The notes: a model not told the origin generated them from the letters alone. Counted from the first letter of the stretch, positions 22,263-35,032 are shown. The stretch: 64,000 nt of DNA from Pogona vitticeps (GCF_051106095.1 NC_135785.1:94157001-94221000); one strand, 5' to 3'. Numbers and translations are program-made.

Positions 22263-23790
22263 TAAAGGTCAAATCCGCCCTCTCCCTTGAAGTCAGCAGC
22301 TGACCTGGCAACAATCATGATCCCTCAACTGTCTCTCATAGTGTTGTGGTGAAAAAACAAACAAAAAAACACAAAGTAGATTTTTTTGGAGGAAATATAA
22401 TAAATTTCATTCAATAATTGACCAAGCTGTAGGCATTGTACAACCTTTAGAAACACACACAAGCCCCTCTTGTCAGGTTGTCTTGTAAATTAAGAGTAAT
22501 GTACCTTTACCTTGCAAGATCTAATTTTTACTAGAAATCCATGGTCAATACCTATATTCCTATTGACAAAGCAAGAAAGCATGCATTTAATATGTGTCTT
22601 TTGGAGGATTAGACCGAGATAGGACGCTGGCATGCAAAGAAGAACAGAGCTTCAGTACTGTTAATGGTCTTGTAGGTGAAAGTATTCCAACAAGAGTCCT
22701 TTGCATGAAGAGATATGTGTGAAAAATGCTAAATGCTACAATCTGAAAATCCCTCTATTGCATAACTATGAAAGGTATGGGAGTCCTCTTTTGCAGGGCC
22801 AAGATATATTTCGATGCAGCCTTCTTTGCAAGATTCCTGGCAACCAAGAGGTGCTATGTGTGGTACCAGAATCTACTAGGGAACCACAGTCTATTTTCCA
22901 GCCATCCCAATCCAACCTCTAAGATTAAGACACACACAGAGAAAGACGTATGCAATAAAACTCTTGGCAGAATCCCTGCAAGGTGCACTATCAATGCTGA
23001 GTGTGGAGGATGGATCAAGCTTGGTAGAGAAACTTCCACCAACTTTTTCTCCTTCTGGAATGTGAGACAGATAGACCCCCATACATGGTCTGAGAGATGC
23101 AGTGCTCTAAATTGCATGCCACACTGGGACTCATACACTCACCTTCAGCTGTTTAGTAAGAAGGCTGAGGTAGGGAACTCCCTCAGTTGGAAGCCATTGG
23201 TATACATTAACTGCAGAGAGTATTTATCTGTTTTCCCTAACCCACTGCTTCCAAATATTTTCGAGTTCATCACCCAGCAACCTCTGGATAAAGAAGGGGA
23301 AGGTTGGAAGTTATAGCCTAAAACATCTGGATGGCCCAAGGATAAGGACTGTACTGTATGTGGAATTTGAGAACAGTAATATACTGATATACCTTAAATA
23401 CCTCCTTATTGGTCTGTGATTAGGCAAATTATGTCTAAACAAGAAAGGTAATCAATGTTCACTGCTTAGGAGATTACTGTCATGCACGCTTGTTGGAGTT
23501 GGCTGTTAGGTTTTGCCCAATGCTTATAACAGAAACTAGAGATAACATTAATATTTCATGAATGCTTCATGTAGTATTTCTTCAATACGATGTAGCTATT
23601 AAGGCATGAGGCCTTGGTTGTTTCTTCTGAGTAGCTAGCAAAGGTAACCTGAGGTAACTCTTGACGAGTAACAGAGCATTGATTACAATTTATTTCCACA
23701 TGTTGCAGGAAGTGGATTGTAATCCATTAAAGATCACAGCAAAATAAATCTGTTAATCTTAAAGGTATCACAATTTCTTTTGTATTTCAT
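22263..23790. other. No gene recognised
   Basis: Noncoding by my reading. One 182-codon frame at 22768-23316 is unusually long but its translation resembles no family, and it lacks flanking gene structure. Confidence 0.4.
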
Positions 23791-23794
23791 ACTG

Positions 23795-24013
23795 GCAGGG
23801 TAGCTCAGTGCTTTAGGTGTTTTGCTGCGTAGTCAGAGGTTGGGAGCTTGATTCCCCACTGTGCCTCCTGCAAGTAGAGCAAGCCTGTGTGGCTCTTGGG
23901 TAAGCTGCCCAGTCCCAGGGTGCCTCCAGAAGAAGGGAATGATAAACCACTTCTGAGTGTTCTCTACCTGGAAAACCCTGAAAAGGGTTACCATTAATCA
24001 GAATCAACATGAT
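23795..24013 (+). mobile_element. Sauria SINE, near full length
   Basis: tRNA-like head GGGTAGCTCAGTGCTTTAGG (A box) and GAGGTTGGGAGCTTGATTCC (B box), a middle with GGTAAGCTGCCCAGTCCC, and the Bov-B-type tail GGGTTACCATTAATCAGAAT. It abuts the R4 LINE tail on its right. Confidence 0.75.
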
Positions 24014-24017
24014 GCCA

Positions 24018-26740
24018 TTTATTATTGTTATTATTATTATTCAAAAGCTCCAGGCACAGTCAAAATTATAACAACATTGACTGGTATTATATAACAGATA
24101 CAAGTTTTAACCAAAAACCTAAGTATCTGTTAAATAACAATGCAGTATGTATGCTGTTCCTACTACAGTATTGCTTTTTTTTTTTGTAGCTCTGATGGTG
24201 TGACTTCTGAGATCTGCAACTGCTTATGGTACTCTGTGAAAATTCTTGATATTGTTCCCAAAGCCCCAGTGACTATGGGGACCACTGAAGTGTGCTTCTT
24301 CCGGAGGCAAAATGTTTTGATTGCCAGGTCTCTGTACTTTGTTCATTTTTCCAATTCTTTATTTTCAACTCTGGCATCCCCTGGCATTGCAATGTCAATT
24401 ATCTGGAAATTTCTTCGTTCTATTACTACTATGTCTAGTGTGTTATGTTCAAGGTGTCTCTCTGGAAATCCCACAAGATCTTAACTTCCTCATTTTCTGA
24501 CACTTTCTCTACCTGATGTTCCCATGGGTTTTTGGAGGCCGGCAAGTTATATTTTTTGCATAATGACCAGTGCTCTAACTTTGCCATTCAATCATATCTT
24601 ACTTTGTAATCTGTTTGTGCAATCTTTGGACATTCACAGATGAGGTGTGACACGGTTTCATCTTTTTCTTGGCAGAATTGACATTTACTGTTAGCATTAA
24701 TTCCTTGGATCTTAGCTTTCATCACGTTGGTTTGGAGTGCTTGTTCTTGTACAGCAAAAATCAAGCCTTCAGTTTCTTTCTTAAGGGTGCCCAGTTTTAG
24801 CCATGCCCATGACGAATTATTATCATGCTTTCCATCAATATTTCTCAGGTGTTGTCCATGTAGTCGTTTATATTTTCCATCTGTTTGATTTATTTTCAAA
24901 TTGTTTCTTATATTGAGCCTTTGTTTCTGTTGTTTTCAAAATATTCTCCATTTTCACTGCTTTCAGTAAATTTTTTTCTGCTTGCATTAATATAATAATT
25001 TAGGCTTCTTTTTCTTTCTCTAGTATCTCCTGTATTTACAGTAATCCATGGTCTCCAATTTTTCATGGTAAATATAATCTGTCCACATTGCTTTTTGGAT
25101 GTAGTGTGTGATGCATGTTCATAGGTTTCTGTGTTTTTCAATCCAATTCTTCTAGTTCATTTTGAGTCCAATCTATTATACCAGCTGGGTATCTAATTAC
25201 ATGTGTTTATCACTTTGATTGTATTTCCCCCATTTAGTTTTGATTTTAAGATTTTCTGCAGTCTTTTGATATATTCTTTTTCTGTCAGTTCTTTAACTTT
25301 TGTGTGCACAATGCTGTCAGCTTCTAGTATTCCAAGGTATTTATAATTTTCATCACTTGAGAGTGATTTTATAATACTGAAATTTTTTAACTCCATTCCA
25401 TATAGTTTTTGGATCTTGCCACGGTGTATAGACAGAGCTGCACATTTGTCAATTCTAAATTTAATTTAGATATCTTCACTAAATATTTGCATTGTGTTTA
25501 GCAGTATTTCTATCTCTGTGGTACTTTTTGCATATAGTTTTAGGTCATCCATGTATAAGAGATGATTGATTTTTCCAGCTTGTTGTGAAATATGGTAGCC
25601 CACTCCAGTTTTATTTAAAATAATTGAAATGGGAATTAGTGATATGTTAAACAGCAGTGGTGACAAAGAATCCTCCTGAAATATTACTCTTTCGATGTTA
25701 ACTTCCCCAGTTTCTTCATGATGGACCATTAAGACGGTTTTAAAATTTTCTATGTTTTTCTTGAGAAACTTCTGAATGTTTTTACTAATCCAAAACATTT
25801 TTAATCAGGTGTTAATCCGGCTGTGTGACAATGAATTAAGTGCCTTTTTATAGTCTGCCCAGTCCATGTTAAGATTTGTTTTTTTTGTCTTTTGGCATTC
25901 TTCAGGATAATTTTATCAATTAACAGCTGATATTTTGTGCCTCTTGACTTTAAAGTTCCCTTTCTGTTCAGTTGGATATAGGGAGTTTTCAGTTAAGTAT
26001 TTATACATAGATTTTGCAAGTACTCCTGTGAGGAGCTTGAACATAGTTGGAAGGGATGTAGTCGGTCTATACTTACTAGGTTCATTGCCCTTTTGATGAT
26101 ATTTTATTATCAGAAATGTGCGCCTGTTGTCATCCAGTGTTCAGTTGTAGAATTTTGAAGTAAGTGGTTAAATTGCACTGCTATACGTTGATGGAGATGT
26201 GTTAGATGCTTTAACCAAAATCAGTGCAGCTCATCTGGACCAGGTGCACTCCAATTTTTCACATCCTTTACTTGCCTCTTAGTAATTTCAGTTGTTATTA
26301 CAATATCATCCATTTGCTTGCCTTGATTTTCTTTACAAATTTCTTTAATCCTTGAGGCGTTCTTGTTATGCCTGGCTGGGCTTTTCCACATTTCTCTCCA
26401 AAATTTTAGAGCATAATCTTTACATGGGCCTAATTTCTTTTGCTCTGCATTTTTTCCTAGAGACATATAGAATAATCATTGGTTATTTCAAAATTGCATG
26501 TTTTATCTATATTGTTTCAAGCATCCATCATATCTTTCAATTTTATTTGCTGTAGCTGTTATTACCCACTATTTTAATTTTTCCATAGTTTCAACAATAG
26601 TTTTTCTTTCTACGTCATATATTTTGCATAGACTGGCTTTTACTTTTTATTTTTTAAGTTTTGAATCTTTCAAGTATTTTAAGTTGCTAATGTCTGCAGT
26701 AATTTGTTTCTTCTTCTTTACTGAAACAAAGTAACAAAGA
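24018..26740 (-). mobile_element. R4-clade LINE, 5'-truncated, broken
   Basis: A minus-strand non-LTR element. From 5' to 3': N-terminal text (around 26700-26470), KFWREMWKSPARHNKNA (about 26400), EPSKYRPTTSLPTMFKLLTG (about 26050), INHLLYMDDLKLYAKST, the YMDD RT catalytic motif (25490-25580), KYLGILEAD (about 25340), QCQFC..CX2C..H..C zinc-type motif (24610-24700), and a C-terminal restriction-like endonuclease stretch with IIDIAMPGDARVENKELEK (24350-24410). It ends in an (AATAAT)n tail at 24018-24041. The combination of TEGLIFAVQEQAL and a C-terminal endonuclease fits R4. Several stops and frame shifts make it inactive. About 2.7 kb against a usual 3.5 kb or more. Confidence 0.82.
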
Positions 26741-29639
26741 TACATCTCTCAAAATGTTTTGCTGTTGTTTCCTTACCTGCAAAGTACTGTATATTTAAGT
26801 GAACTATGAGTATTCCTCATTGTAGCATCCAAACTTGCACTGCAATCAATATCCATCTTTTTATACTCCTCCAGTGTAGCTATAGTGGTTCCCTTTACTC
26901 TCCTTTCTTGCTGACTGCTAATGACTATCTTGAATTTACCCACATTGGGCAAAGGAATACTTTGCTTGTGAAAAGAGCATTCCAACCAAACTATTTATCA
27001 TGAATGGGGATGAATTGTAGGGCTGCCCATAAATCCAGTGTGTAACAGCCATACCAGTCTGAACCATTTGTGAACCATTGCTTAAATTTGTATCAAACTG
27101 AGACATATTGAGAATTATACAACAATTACATCTCGTTGTTTTTTAAGTTGAGAGAATATATTTTTGTAGTGACAAGTACTACTAGTGTTACTGAGTGAAA
27201 AGAAAATTATGTTCCAGCTACAGAGTGTTTTCTACAACTTGTTCCATTTCTTTCATTCATATACCCACTGTTTGAGTGAGTATCAATGTCATTCATATTT
27301 ATGTTTATTTATTTTATTTATTTATATGCTGTCTTTCTCCCCATAGGGGAATCAAGGCAGGTCACAACAGGTAAAATAATAAAGTTTAAAATACTATACT
27401 GTATAAATACAACATTTAAAATCTTTCTTCCCCTTGTTCGTTTTAATGAATAGCCATCAATAAAGTTAAAGCAGTGCTGGCTGTGCGGACCAATTTCACC
27501 AGCTCTACAAGTAACTATGGATAGTCCATGTTCTCTTTCTCTCTGTGTGTGTGTGTGTATATGTATATACAGTACATATATATTAGCCCTTGAGTGGAAA
27601 CTTAAACATATGACTTCTGACAGGTTCCCCCTCAACCTACACATACTTCAAGCCCAGTACCCCAGCCAATGTTCAGAGACACCTGTCCTCAACTCTGCCC
27701 AAAGCAGACAGGTTGAGCACTTAAGCTCATAAACTTTCAGTTTTCAGGATATATGTGAGTGAAAATACGGTTGTTTATAATTAACAGATCCCTGATAATG
27801 GGGGGAAAGGGGGGGAATTAGTGAGGAAGTAATACTCACAGTGCCAGCAAGTTCAAGTTTATTGTATTAGCTAAAAGCCATCACAATTTTTTAAAATACA
27901 AGTATGATCAAATAAAATCATTATAAAATCACAGTCATATAAAATAATAAGACACCCTTCATATCTGGGAGTCTCCCACCAGGAACAAAGTTGAATGCCA
28001 GAACGGTATAGTGGTCAAATACAAAAGAGGGTAGCTCTTTCGCACCTATAAAAGTTGCCTGGAAGAAGGGGGGGTATCAACAAATGAAGTTTGTCTTGCA
28101 AGTCCCACCTGCTGAATTGTCCTCCTCTATATAACTATTAAAGGCGTAAGAGACTTCTCTTATTTTATGCCTGTCCATACCATACAGAAGGAACCTACTG
28201 ACAGATGTGCAGCAAGGGGGACTTTTGGGACTATGGTGGCTATTCCCATCCATTGGCTGAACCACACACCATTGTTTCCCTATCTCCTGATTAATTCCCA
28301 AAAACATGAGTGAGAATGGGTTCTCTGTATTTCAGTATGGGCTGGCCAAAATCCTACTGCATTTTATTGAGTTTATAAGGACAGTGCTTTTCCATTTGTG
28401 TGGATGGGCATTGCAATGCTGATTGTGTAACCAGGCATGCAATCAGTTGCGCAATCAGGGGAAGACCAGGTGCACAATGGATGGTCTAGGAAACATCATT
28501 TACCTGGTTGTCTGTATGTAACTGCATCAAGCAATATGATTCTGATCAATGGGAGCTGTTGCGATGGAGATGAGGAGGAGGAATGGTGTTTGCCTAAGTA
28601 TCCTGAGCTATCCAGCCAGCTACATAAAACAATGGTGAGTATGATTATAATTTTTTATATTACATCTTTCTTCCTTGAGGTTTCAAGCTATTGTACAACA
28701 TATTTTTTAAAAGTCACCATAAATTGGAATTGACTTGATAGCACATAATTATTTTTATTATGTCCTTTCAATACATACAGAAAAACATGTACTGTATACA
28801 CTTTTGTACTGAAGCAGACACGGGGTACAGATTGATCACAATAATCAGAGATAGGATGCAGTTGTGGCTGAGTATGAACTCTTGGGTAAGAGGAGTAATT
28901 AATCTAAATAACTGTATATGTAAAAGTTTAAAACATATCCCACATCCATAGAAGCGTGCTGTTTTAAGGAAGTACTTTTCCAGTAGAAAAGGACAGAAAA
29001 AGAGAAAGATTCTTGGCATCTGACCCCATCACAGCTCTCAGAAGCCACTCTCAAAGTGCCTTTATTTTTTTCAGTTTGCTTCTAGACTGGAGTTTTCTCC
29101 TGCTCACAATTAAAAGGCATTGAGCAACTATTTTATTCTTTATTTCCTCCCTCAATACACTTACTGTATTTCTGATCAGAAAAAAAACAACAATGAAGGA
29201 ACCAATGAGGAAACAGAAGAGGACTACAAATTAAATAAGCTTTCCAGGTTCCTTTGCTCAGAGGTACATTCAAATACCACAATAAAAGTGCAGTCTGAAA
29301 GTGCTCTGTGAATTTATTGTTGTGGATTTGTAGCTGAGAAAAGCTCCCGAAGTAGGAATTGTTTTTCTGAAAAGGACTGGGCACAATGAAAAGCATTAGT
29401 CGGAGTGAGCTTTTCTTCTTGCATTTGTATAGGCTGCTCACTAACATAGTCCTCCAGGTGGCTCACAACCATCAAATACTAATGTTACAGTATTTCAATG
29501 CAATATAAGAATAAAAAGGCAGCATAAACTAAAGCAGAAATATATATATAATCAATAGGTGGATTCCATACTGTCAATGTGTATATATTTACAATATGGC
29601 TAAAACTGCTCAGTATTTCAAAAACTGAAATGTTAAAAT
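26741..29639. other. No gene recognised; minor repeat pieces
   Basis: Intergenic. It holds an L2/SINE-type tail (27298-27375, (TTTA)n then CTGTCTTTCTCCCC), a (TG)n run near 27543-27562, a possible LINE 3' end beginning CAAGTTTATTGTATTAGC at 27852, and a Sauria/Bov-B tail piece at 28706-28756 (GTCACCATAAATTGGAATTG). Confidence 0.45.
28706..28756 (+). mobile_element. Sauria SINE/Bov-B 3' tail fragment
   Basis: AGTCACCATAAATTGGAATT then GACTTGATAGCACATAATTA, the shared 3' tail of Bov-B and Sauria SINEs. Confidence 0.6.
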
Positions 29640-31847
29640 CAACATTATTGAAACAAAGGAAGTCATCGTCTCCACACGGTTGATGGGGCCTATTAAGATG
29701 GTCTGCCTCAGAAGGCTGACTGATCTGAATGGTTTCCTGATAGACTTTGGAGGAATTTCCTGTCATCTTGGCAGGTGATCCTGTTGAAGTCTTGGATGGA
29801 ATGGGGAAATGGTCAGGGCCATTGACACCAAGTGCTCCTAAGCACCCCCTCCCACAGGGTGGAGCCAAACTAGCTCCTTAGCTTACTAGGGAGCTGATAG
29901 TGATTAAAGGAGTGAGAGAGTAGAGGGACAATAGTGGGAAACTCAGAACAAATTCAACCAAGCATGAGCTAGGATCCACTGGGACCCTTACTGTGCCATG
30001 TTTGTGGCAGCAAATAAAGCCTTCTCCTCTGCCACCACTGCATCTGCACCATGTTGTCCAGCACTGTTTGGCATGGTCAAGGGCCTGTTATCTCTTGGCT
30101 CACAAGAGAATGTGGACTATTTGACAGCCTGCTGTGAAGAATGTGCACAATATTTTGCAGACAAAATATCTAGAACAGCTCTGATTTGGATGCGGTCGTT
30201 GATACAGATCCTGTGGATGTTACTTTAGCCTTGCCCTGTGTTAATGAAAACATTCCAGTTTGTGCAGCCTGAGGATGTGAGCAAGCTGCTTGGAGATGTG
30301 AAACCCATCACATATATGTGGAACCCTTGCCCTTCTTGGCTTATAAAAGCACTTCAGGGAGGACTAGCCAAATAGATAAAGGAAGTAGTGAATGTCTTTC
30401 TGGCTCAAGGCATAATTCTGTCCTACTTAAAAGAGACATGCCTCTTTTGGGGGAACAAACATTCTGGACCCCACATATTGAATAACTATTGCCCAGTCTC
30501 CAATGATCCATTTTTGGGCAAGGTGCTGGAGTGTGTGGTGGCATCTCAATTAAAGGGGTTGCTGGATGAAACAAATAATCTAAATATATTTAAATCTGGC
30601 TTTAGGCTTGGTTATGAGACTGCTTTGGTTACCTTGATGGACAACCGATGTTGGCAACTGGACTGGGGGAGTGCATCCCTTTTGGTTCTGCTGCATCTCT
30701 CAATGGCTTTCAATATCATTGATCATGGTACCCTTCTCAATCACCTGACTTGGATGAGACTTGGAAGCATTGTCTTAAATTGATTCTGGTCCTTCCTGTA
30801 GGGGCAAACTCAGAAGTGATGAGGGACTCCTGTTCAACACTATGGGCTTTGGCCTGTAGCATCCCTCAGGGTTCTGTTTTGCCTCCCATGCTATCTACAT
30901 GAAAATAAAGGGAGAGGTTGTCCAGAGGTCTGCAGTGCAGTGTCATCAGTATGCTGATGACATCCAACTCTCTCTCTCCTTTCCATTTAATTCCAGTAGC
31001 TGGTACAGTGGTGCCTCGCAAGATGAGGTTAATTCGTCAATGCCGTTTTGCGAAAAAATCATCTTGTGAGGCATGGTTTCCCATAGAAATGCAATGAAAT
31101 TTAATTAATGCGTTCCTATGGGAATTTTTTTTTAAAAGTAACTTACCAGGTAGGGAGCTGGGGAAACACCATCGAAGGACTGGCGGGGGGGGGGGGTCCC
31201 TTGCCACGATCACTGGCCTTGGGGATCCCCCGGGGCTTCCCTTGCACAATCCCAGGACTCATGGAGGTCCCTCTGAGCGGCGATGGGTGCTTGCAGAGTC
31301 TTAGCAAGACACATTTTTGAAGTTTCTGCCCTTTTCTCCTGCCTTCGGTAAGGCTCCGAATGTAAAAAGGGTTTCTTTTTTCTTTCTTTTTATGTTCGGA
31401 GCCTTACCGAAGGCAGGAGAAAAGGGCGGAAACTTCAAAAATTCTCCTTGCTAAGCCCCTGAATGGTGCCTCATTTGTCTTGCGGAAAACTGCCATAGGG
31501 ACAATCGTCCTGTGAGGCACCAAAACCTTCGCTAGAACCATTCGTCTAGCGAGTTTTTCATCCATCAAGGCAATCGTCTAGCGAGGTACCACTGTACAGT
31601 ATTTGTAATAGACTAGAGCACATACTAGATGGAGGTGAAGAAATTGAACCTTAATCTTAGCAAGACAGAATAGTGATTCATCCTCTGTCAGACAGGTTAC
31701 ATTGTTTCTGATAACTCAGGTTTACAGCTTAGGTGCACTCGTGGATTTGTCCCTCAGCCTGGATGTCCAGGTTTCACTGCTGCTTAGGAGTGTGTTTGCA
31801 TATTCCTGGAAATGTCTGGCTTGGCTACAGTGACATATGCTTTAAAT
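29640..31847 (+). mobile_element. L2-type LINE, plus strand, split by a MITE
   Basis: The plus strand carries an L2 ORF2 segment: start text near 29690 (CTGCCTCAGAAGGCTGACTG), then NNYCPVSNDPFLGKVLE (about 30480), SLLVLLHLSMAFNIIDHGTL (RT motif A region, about 30680-30740), GSVLPPMLST (about 30870), YADDIQLSLS (motif C, about 30950). A Tigger-like element interrupts it at 31006-31594, after which L2 sequence resumes (LNLSKTE, about 31650). Several stops and small indels; inactive. A hAT element marks the right end. Confidence 0.8.
31006..31594. mobile_element. Tigger/pogo-like MITE inside L2, with internal palindrome
   Basis: Ends CAGTGGTGCCTCGCAAGA and GCGAGGTACCACTG, flanked by TA on both sides. 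The interior has a long perfect-looking inverted repeat (about 31318-31438): TTTCTGCCCTTTTCTCCTGC on the left and GCAGGAGAAAAGGGCGGAAA on the right, around a T-rich loop. 589 bp, no transposase. Confidence 0.8.
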
Positions 31848-31985
31848 CAGAGGTCCCCAACCCCCAGTTCATGGCCTGGTGCTGGTCCGTGGTTTGGGCT
31901 GCAAAGACAGATCTCCCACCCCCTGCATGCACTTCCACCCCCCAATTCCACAGATTGACTAAGAATGCTGGCCATATAAACTAAT
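31848..31985. mobile_element. hAT (Charlie-like) element, left part
   Basis: Begins CAGAGGTCCCCAACCCCCAG, then GGTGCTGGTCCGTGG, the widespread 'GGTCCCCAACC..CGGACCGG' hAT terminus. A possible other end, AGGTTTGGGTTCCCC, occurs just right of the LTR element (35358-35375), suggesting the LTR element landed inside it. Confidence 0.5.
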
Positions 31986-32091
31986 AAAATCCTCTGGAGC
32001 CCATTGCAATCAATTAGATGTGGGGGTGGATTATCTGGGTAACCTCTTCCATAACCTCTTTATTAGTCTGGAGGTAAAGCTAGTTCCCAAA

Positions 32092-32690
32092 TCAGTATTT
32101 CACTAGCAAATCCCAATCGGTCATATAATTGATTAAGGCATCTGCCACCGTGTCAGTTTCCATGTTACGTAATGGAATTGCCTCAGGATATCTTGTGGTG
32201 AAGTCCATAATGGTTAGAATGTACTTATGCCCCCTTCTGGTGGCTTTGGGCAAAGGGCCCACCAGATCGATTCCTAGCCTTTGGAATGGGGTAGAAATGA
32301 TTGGCAAAGCACATAATTTGGCTTTAGTCCTGTCCTGCCCTGTCCCTCATCTCCGACAGACATCACAAGTTCTGCAATAAGAAGTAATCTGTTTATCCAT
32401 GCCTGGCCAAAATAAATTCTGGGCAACCCTTCTTTTGGTTCGTGTGATCCCCATGTGTGCCCCAAACAAACTACTGTGAGCTTGATTTATGATTTTCTCC
32501 CTGTATTTACTTGGGACCACTAATTGCTTTTGGGGTTCTGCTTTTCCTCTGTATGGGGTGGCTAAAGTTTCCCTATAGAAAAGGTCTTTATACATGTAAA
32601 ATCTCTCAGGGCATTCAGGAGACAATACAGTGGGCGTTCTGGCTGCTTCAAAGCAAACCCCCAAGCCAATGTCCTCCTTTTGCTCCTGGG
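32092..32690 (-). mobile_element. Gmr1-like integrase region, fossil
   Basis: Minus strand: H2C2 zinc-binding part (HSSLFGAHMGITRTKRRV, then CRTCDVCRR) followed by the core with RLGIDLVGPLPKATRRGHKY and LTIMDFTTRYPEAIPL. These are standard Ty3/gypsy integrase motifs. It ends within the core, where the element is truncated. Confidence 0.8.
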
Positions 32691-32869
32691 CAAATTAATG
32701 TTTATTGGGATTCTTCAGAAGCATGGGATCAGTTTCAGCACCACTATTAATTTAATTATTCAAGGGACTCTCTCTCCAGGTCTCCCTCTGCTAATGTATC
32801 AAATTCTGCTGCAGTGGGTGATGTTTGGCCCCCCTTTGAGTGTGTAAGTACAAATGCACTTTTGACATG

Positions 32870-33109
32870 GTAGGCCCAGTGTACTGCCCGGGAAAGCTTG
32901 GTAGACTGGGCCTACCGGGGGAAGCCCTCCCCTGGTAGGCCCGGTCCACCCTGGGAAAGCCTGCGTTGAATTTGGTGCTTTCCCCACCTCCCTCTTCTGG
33001 TCTGTGGGTCGATTCTCCGGCCACAAGTTGATTGGAAATCTTGCGGCTGGAGAAATCCGGATGTCGAAAAGTCCGTAAGTGGAGCCGACTGTAAGTTGAG
33101 ACTCCACTG
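32870..33109. mobile_element. Tigger-like MITE fragment inside Gmr1-like element
   Basis: GTCTGTGGGTCGATTCTCCG, GATGTCGAAAAGTCCGTAAG and the terminus GAGACTCCACTG|TA match the right half of the element at 44737-45445. The left end is not clear, so the start is approximate. Confidence 0.6.
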
Positions 33110-33269
33110 TAGTTCTGCCTGGAATTAAGTTGTCTTTAGTTATCAGATCTGAATGGGCTATAGAAATTTGAGATCCGGTGTCCCTTAGAGCAATGTATTT
33201 CTTTCCTCCCACTAATATCTCTTCTCCAGCATTTTTGAGAAGGGTATTGTTATTTTTATATAATAACAA
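33110..33269 (-). mobile_element. Gmr1-like protease region, fossil
   Basis: Minus strand: VGGKKYIALRDTGSQISIAH, the retropepsin D-T/S-G motif, and HSDLI. It lies between gag and integrase. Confidence 0.65.
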
Positions 33270-33399
33270 TGTACTATAGGGGCTTCAGGAATGTCCTCCT
33301 CAAGATCAGTAGAAGCTGTGGTTGCCATGGAAACAGGACTATGGTTACTGCTTCCCTCAGAGGATTTAACTTGTTTTAAATAGTACACTTTTTAGTTTG

Positions 33400-34584
33400 A
33401 TTATTATTCTTCCCAGTATTAAGTTTATTTCTTGTACACTGAAACTGTAAATGTCCAGACTGATCACAGTTGTAACATTTATAATTCTTTCTCTCATTCT
33501 GAGGAGTTCTGATAAACTTTCCCTCAGGGTTCATTTCGTTCTGAGGACTAGGCCATGCTAATTTAGATGAGGCACCACCCTGGCCTTCATTCCCTGATGT
33601 TTTACTGTGGTACTGTTTGTTAAAAGGTTTTGTCGAAGGATTTCTTATGATTGTCCCAGGTTAGCTTGTTAACTTTAACCTCAGAGAATCTGAGGTCTTT
33701 GTACTCCCTAATATGATCTGCCTGTTCACCAGCTTCTTTTAGAGTTTTAGGATTTTTGTCCCTAACTAGATAGCACAATTCCCCAGGTAAAACATAGTAA
33801 AATTGTTCCAATCCTATCACAATTTTCATCTCTTCTAGAGAAGTAACTTTTTCACGTGTCATCCATTTGTCCAGATACTGGTGTAACAGACACCAACTGA
33901 GCATATGATTCTTCAGGCCTTTTAGTAAGGGCACGAAATTTTCGCCTGAGAAGTTAGGCATTTATGCAATATCTGGAAAATACCATTTTTCTATAGGCTT
34001 CAAAATTTCTAGCCTGTTCTAGGGGAATGTGAGAATAAATCTCAAGCAATTCTCCACTGATTAGTGACCTCAGAGCAATCATCCCTTCACTATCTCTGAT
34101 ATCAGAGTCCCAACACGCACACTCAAAAGTGATAAGATCTAGGACAGTCCCCTTTCTTATTACGGAGAAATTTCTTAAGATCAATTTTAGCCAGAATTCC
34201 TCCTTCATGGGAGCTGTTATTATTGTTGTTATTTTTAGAGGTTATTTCTAATTGTCTCATTCGTATTTGAAAATCCATCTCTTTTTGTCTTAATTACATT
34301 TCTCTTTGTCTATTTTCTTGTTCAAATGCCATTTGTCTGGCCTCTTGCTCAGCTTTTTCTCTAATTTCCAATTCTTTAAGCTTGAATTCCCACCGTAGCC
34401 TTCATTTTTCAAACTCTTGAGAGCTTAGGACACCTGGTCTTTCTGAGGCATTTTCCTCAGTCTCTAACTGTGCTCCTGGAGTTAAAGGGTCTCCATTTCC
34501 CTCCATTTCCTGAGGTAATAAACTTTGTGCCTCTTCAGACTCAGTTTCCACCATGACTAGTCTTTTAGTTCCTTTGGGAGGCAT
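33400..34584 (-). mobile_element. Gmr1-like gag region with SCAN-like domain, fossil
   Basis: Minus strand, N to C: acidic start (MPPKGTKRLVMVETESEE), a charged coiled-coil-like stretch with many Glu/Arg/Gln, a helical capsid-like part (NFSVIRKGTVLDLI; ARNFEAYRKMVFSRY), a SCAN-like part (LDKWMTREKVTSLEEM; LEQFYYVLPGELCYLV), then a CCHC knuckle near 33430-33480. SCAN domains of vertebrate zinc-finger proteins are thought to derive from this gag type. Broken. Confidence 0.75.
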
Positions 34585-35015
34585 TTTTATCTGAGTTACT
34601 TTTTCTGGAGTGTTTTTATACTGATTTTATAATGGACCTGTCTTTCTTTTTTTTCTTCCAGTCACTGAAATGATTTCTATTTCAAGCAAACACTTTTTTT
34701 TCTATTCCCTCAGATCTGCTCTGACCCCTGGTTTATGTTTTTTCCACAAGTGCTCCCTAAACTCTCATAGCCTTGAATTTTAAGCTAGCCCACTGGGTCT
34801 TCAAATCTTGAGGTAAATACACAGGAATTTTATCTAAGAGTTGTTCCCTATCTTAGACACCCCCAGATCTGGGTTCAGAAGCCTCCACCACTAAGCTTTT
34901 CCCAAAAGCTCTAGTGGGTTACCAGACTTCTTTTACCTCAGACCTCTGTCTAAAAGGTACCCTTAACTCAAGAAAATTTCTCTTTAAACTCAGGCTTGAC
35001 TGGATTTCTTCATAT

Positions 35016-35032
35016 CCCACCGCTAGACACCA
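35016..35032 (-). other. Primer-binding site of the Gmr1-like element
   Basis: On the minus strand TGGTGTCTAGCGGTGGG follows the 5' LTR end after 2 nt. The TGGTGTC start and GTGGG end resemble the complement of a tRNA-Leu 3' end. tRNA identity is tentative. Confidence 0.5.

Noticed and set aside
22768-23316. 182-codon plus-strand frame
   Set aside because: Longer than expected in this composition, but no motif, and translation looks random. Kept only as a possible item for comparison with relatives.
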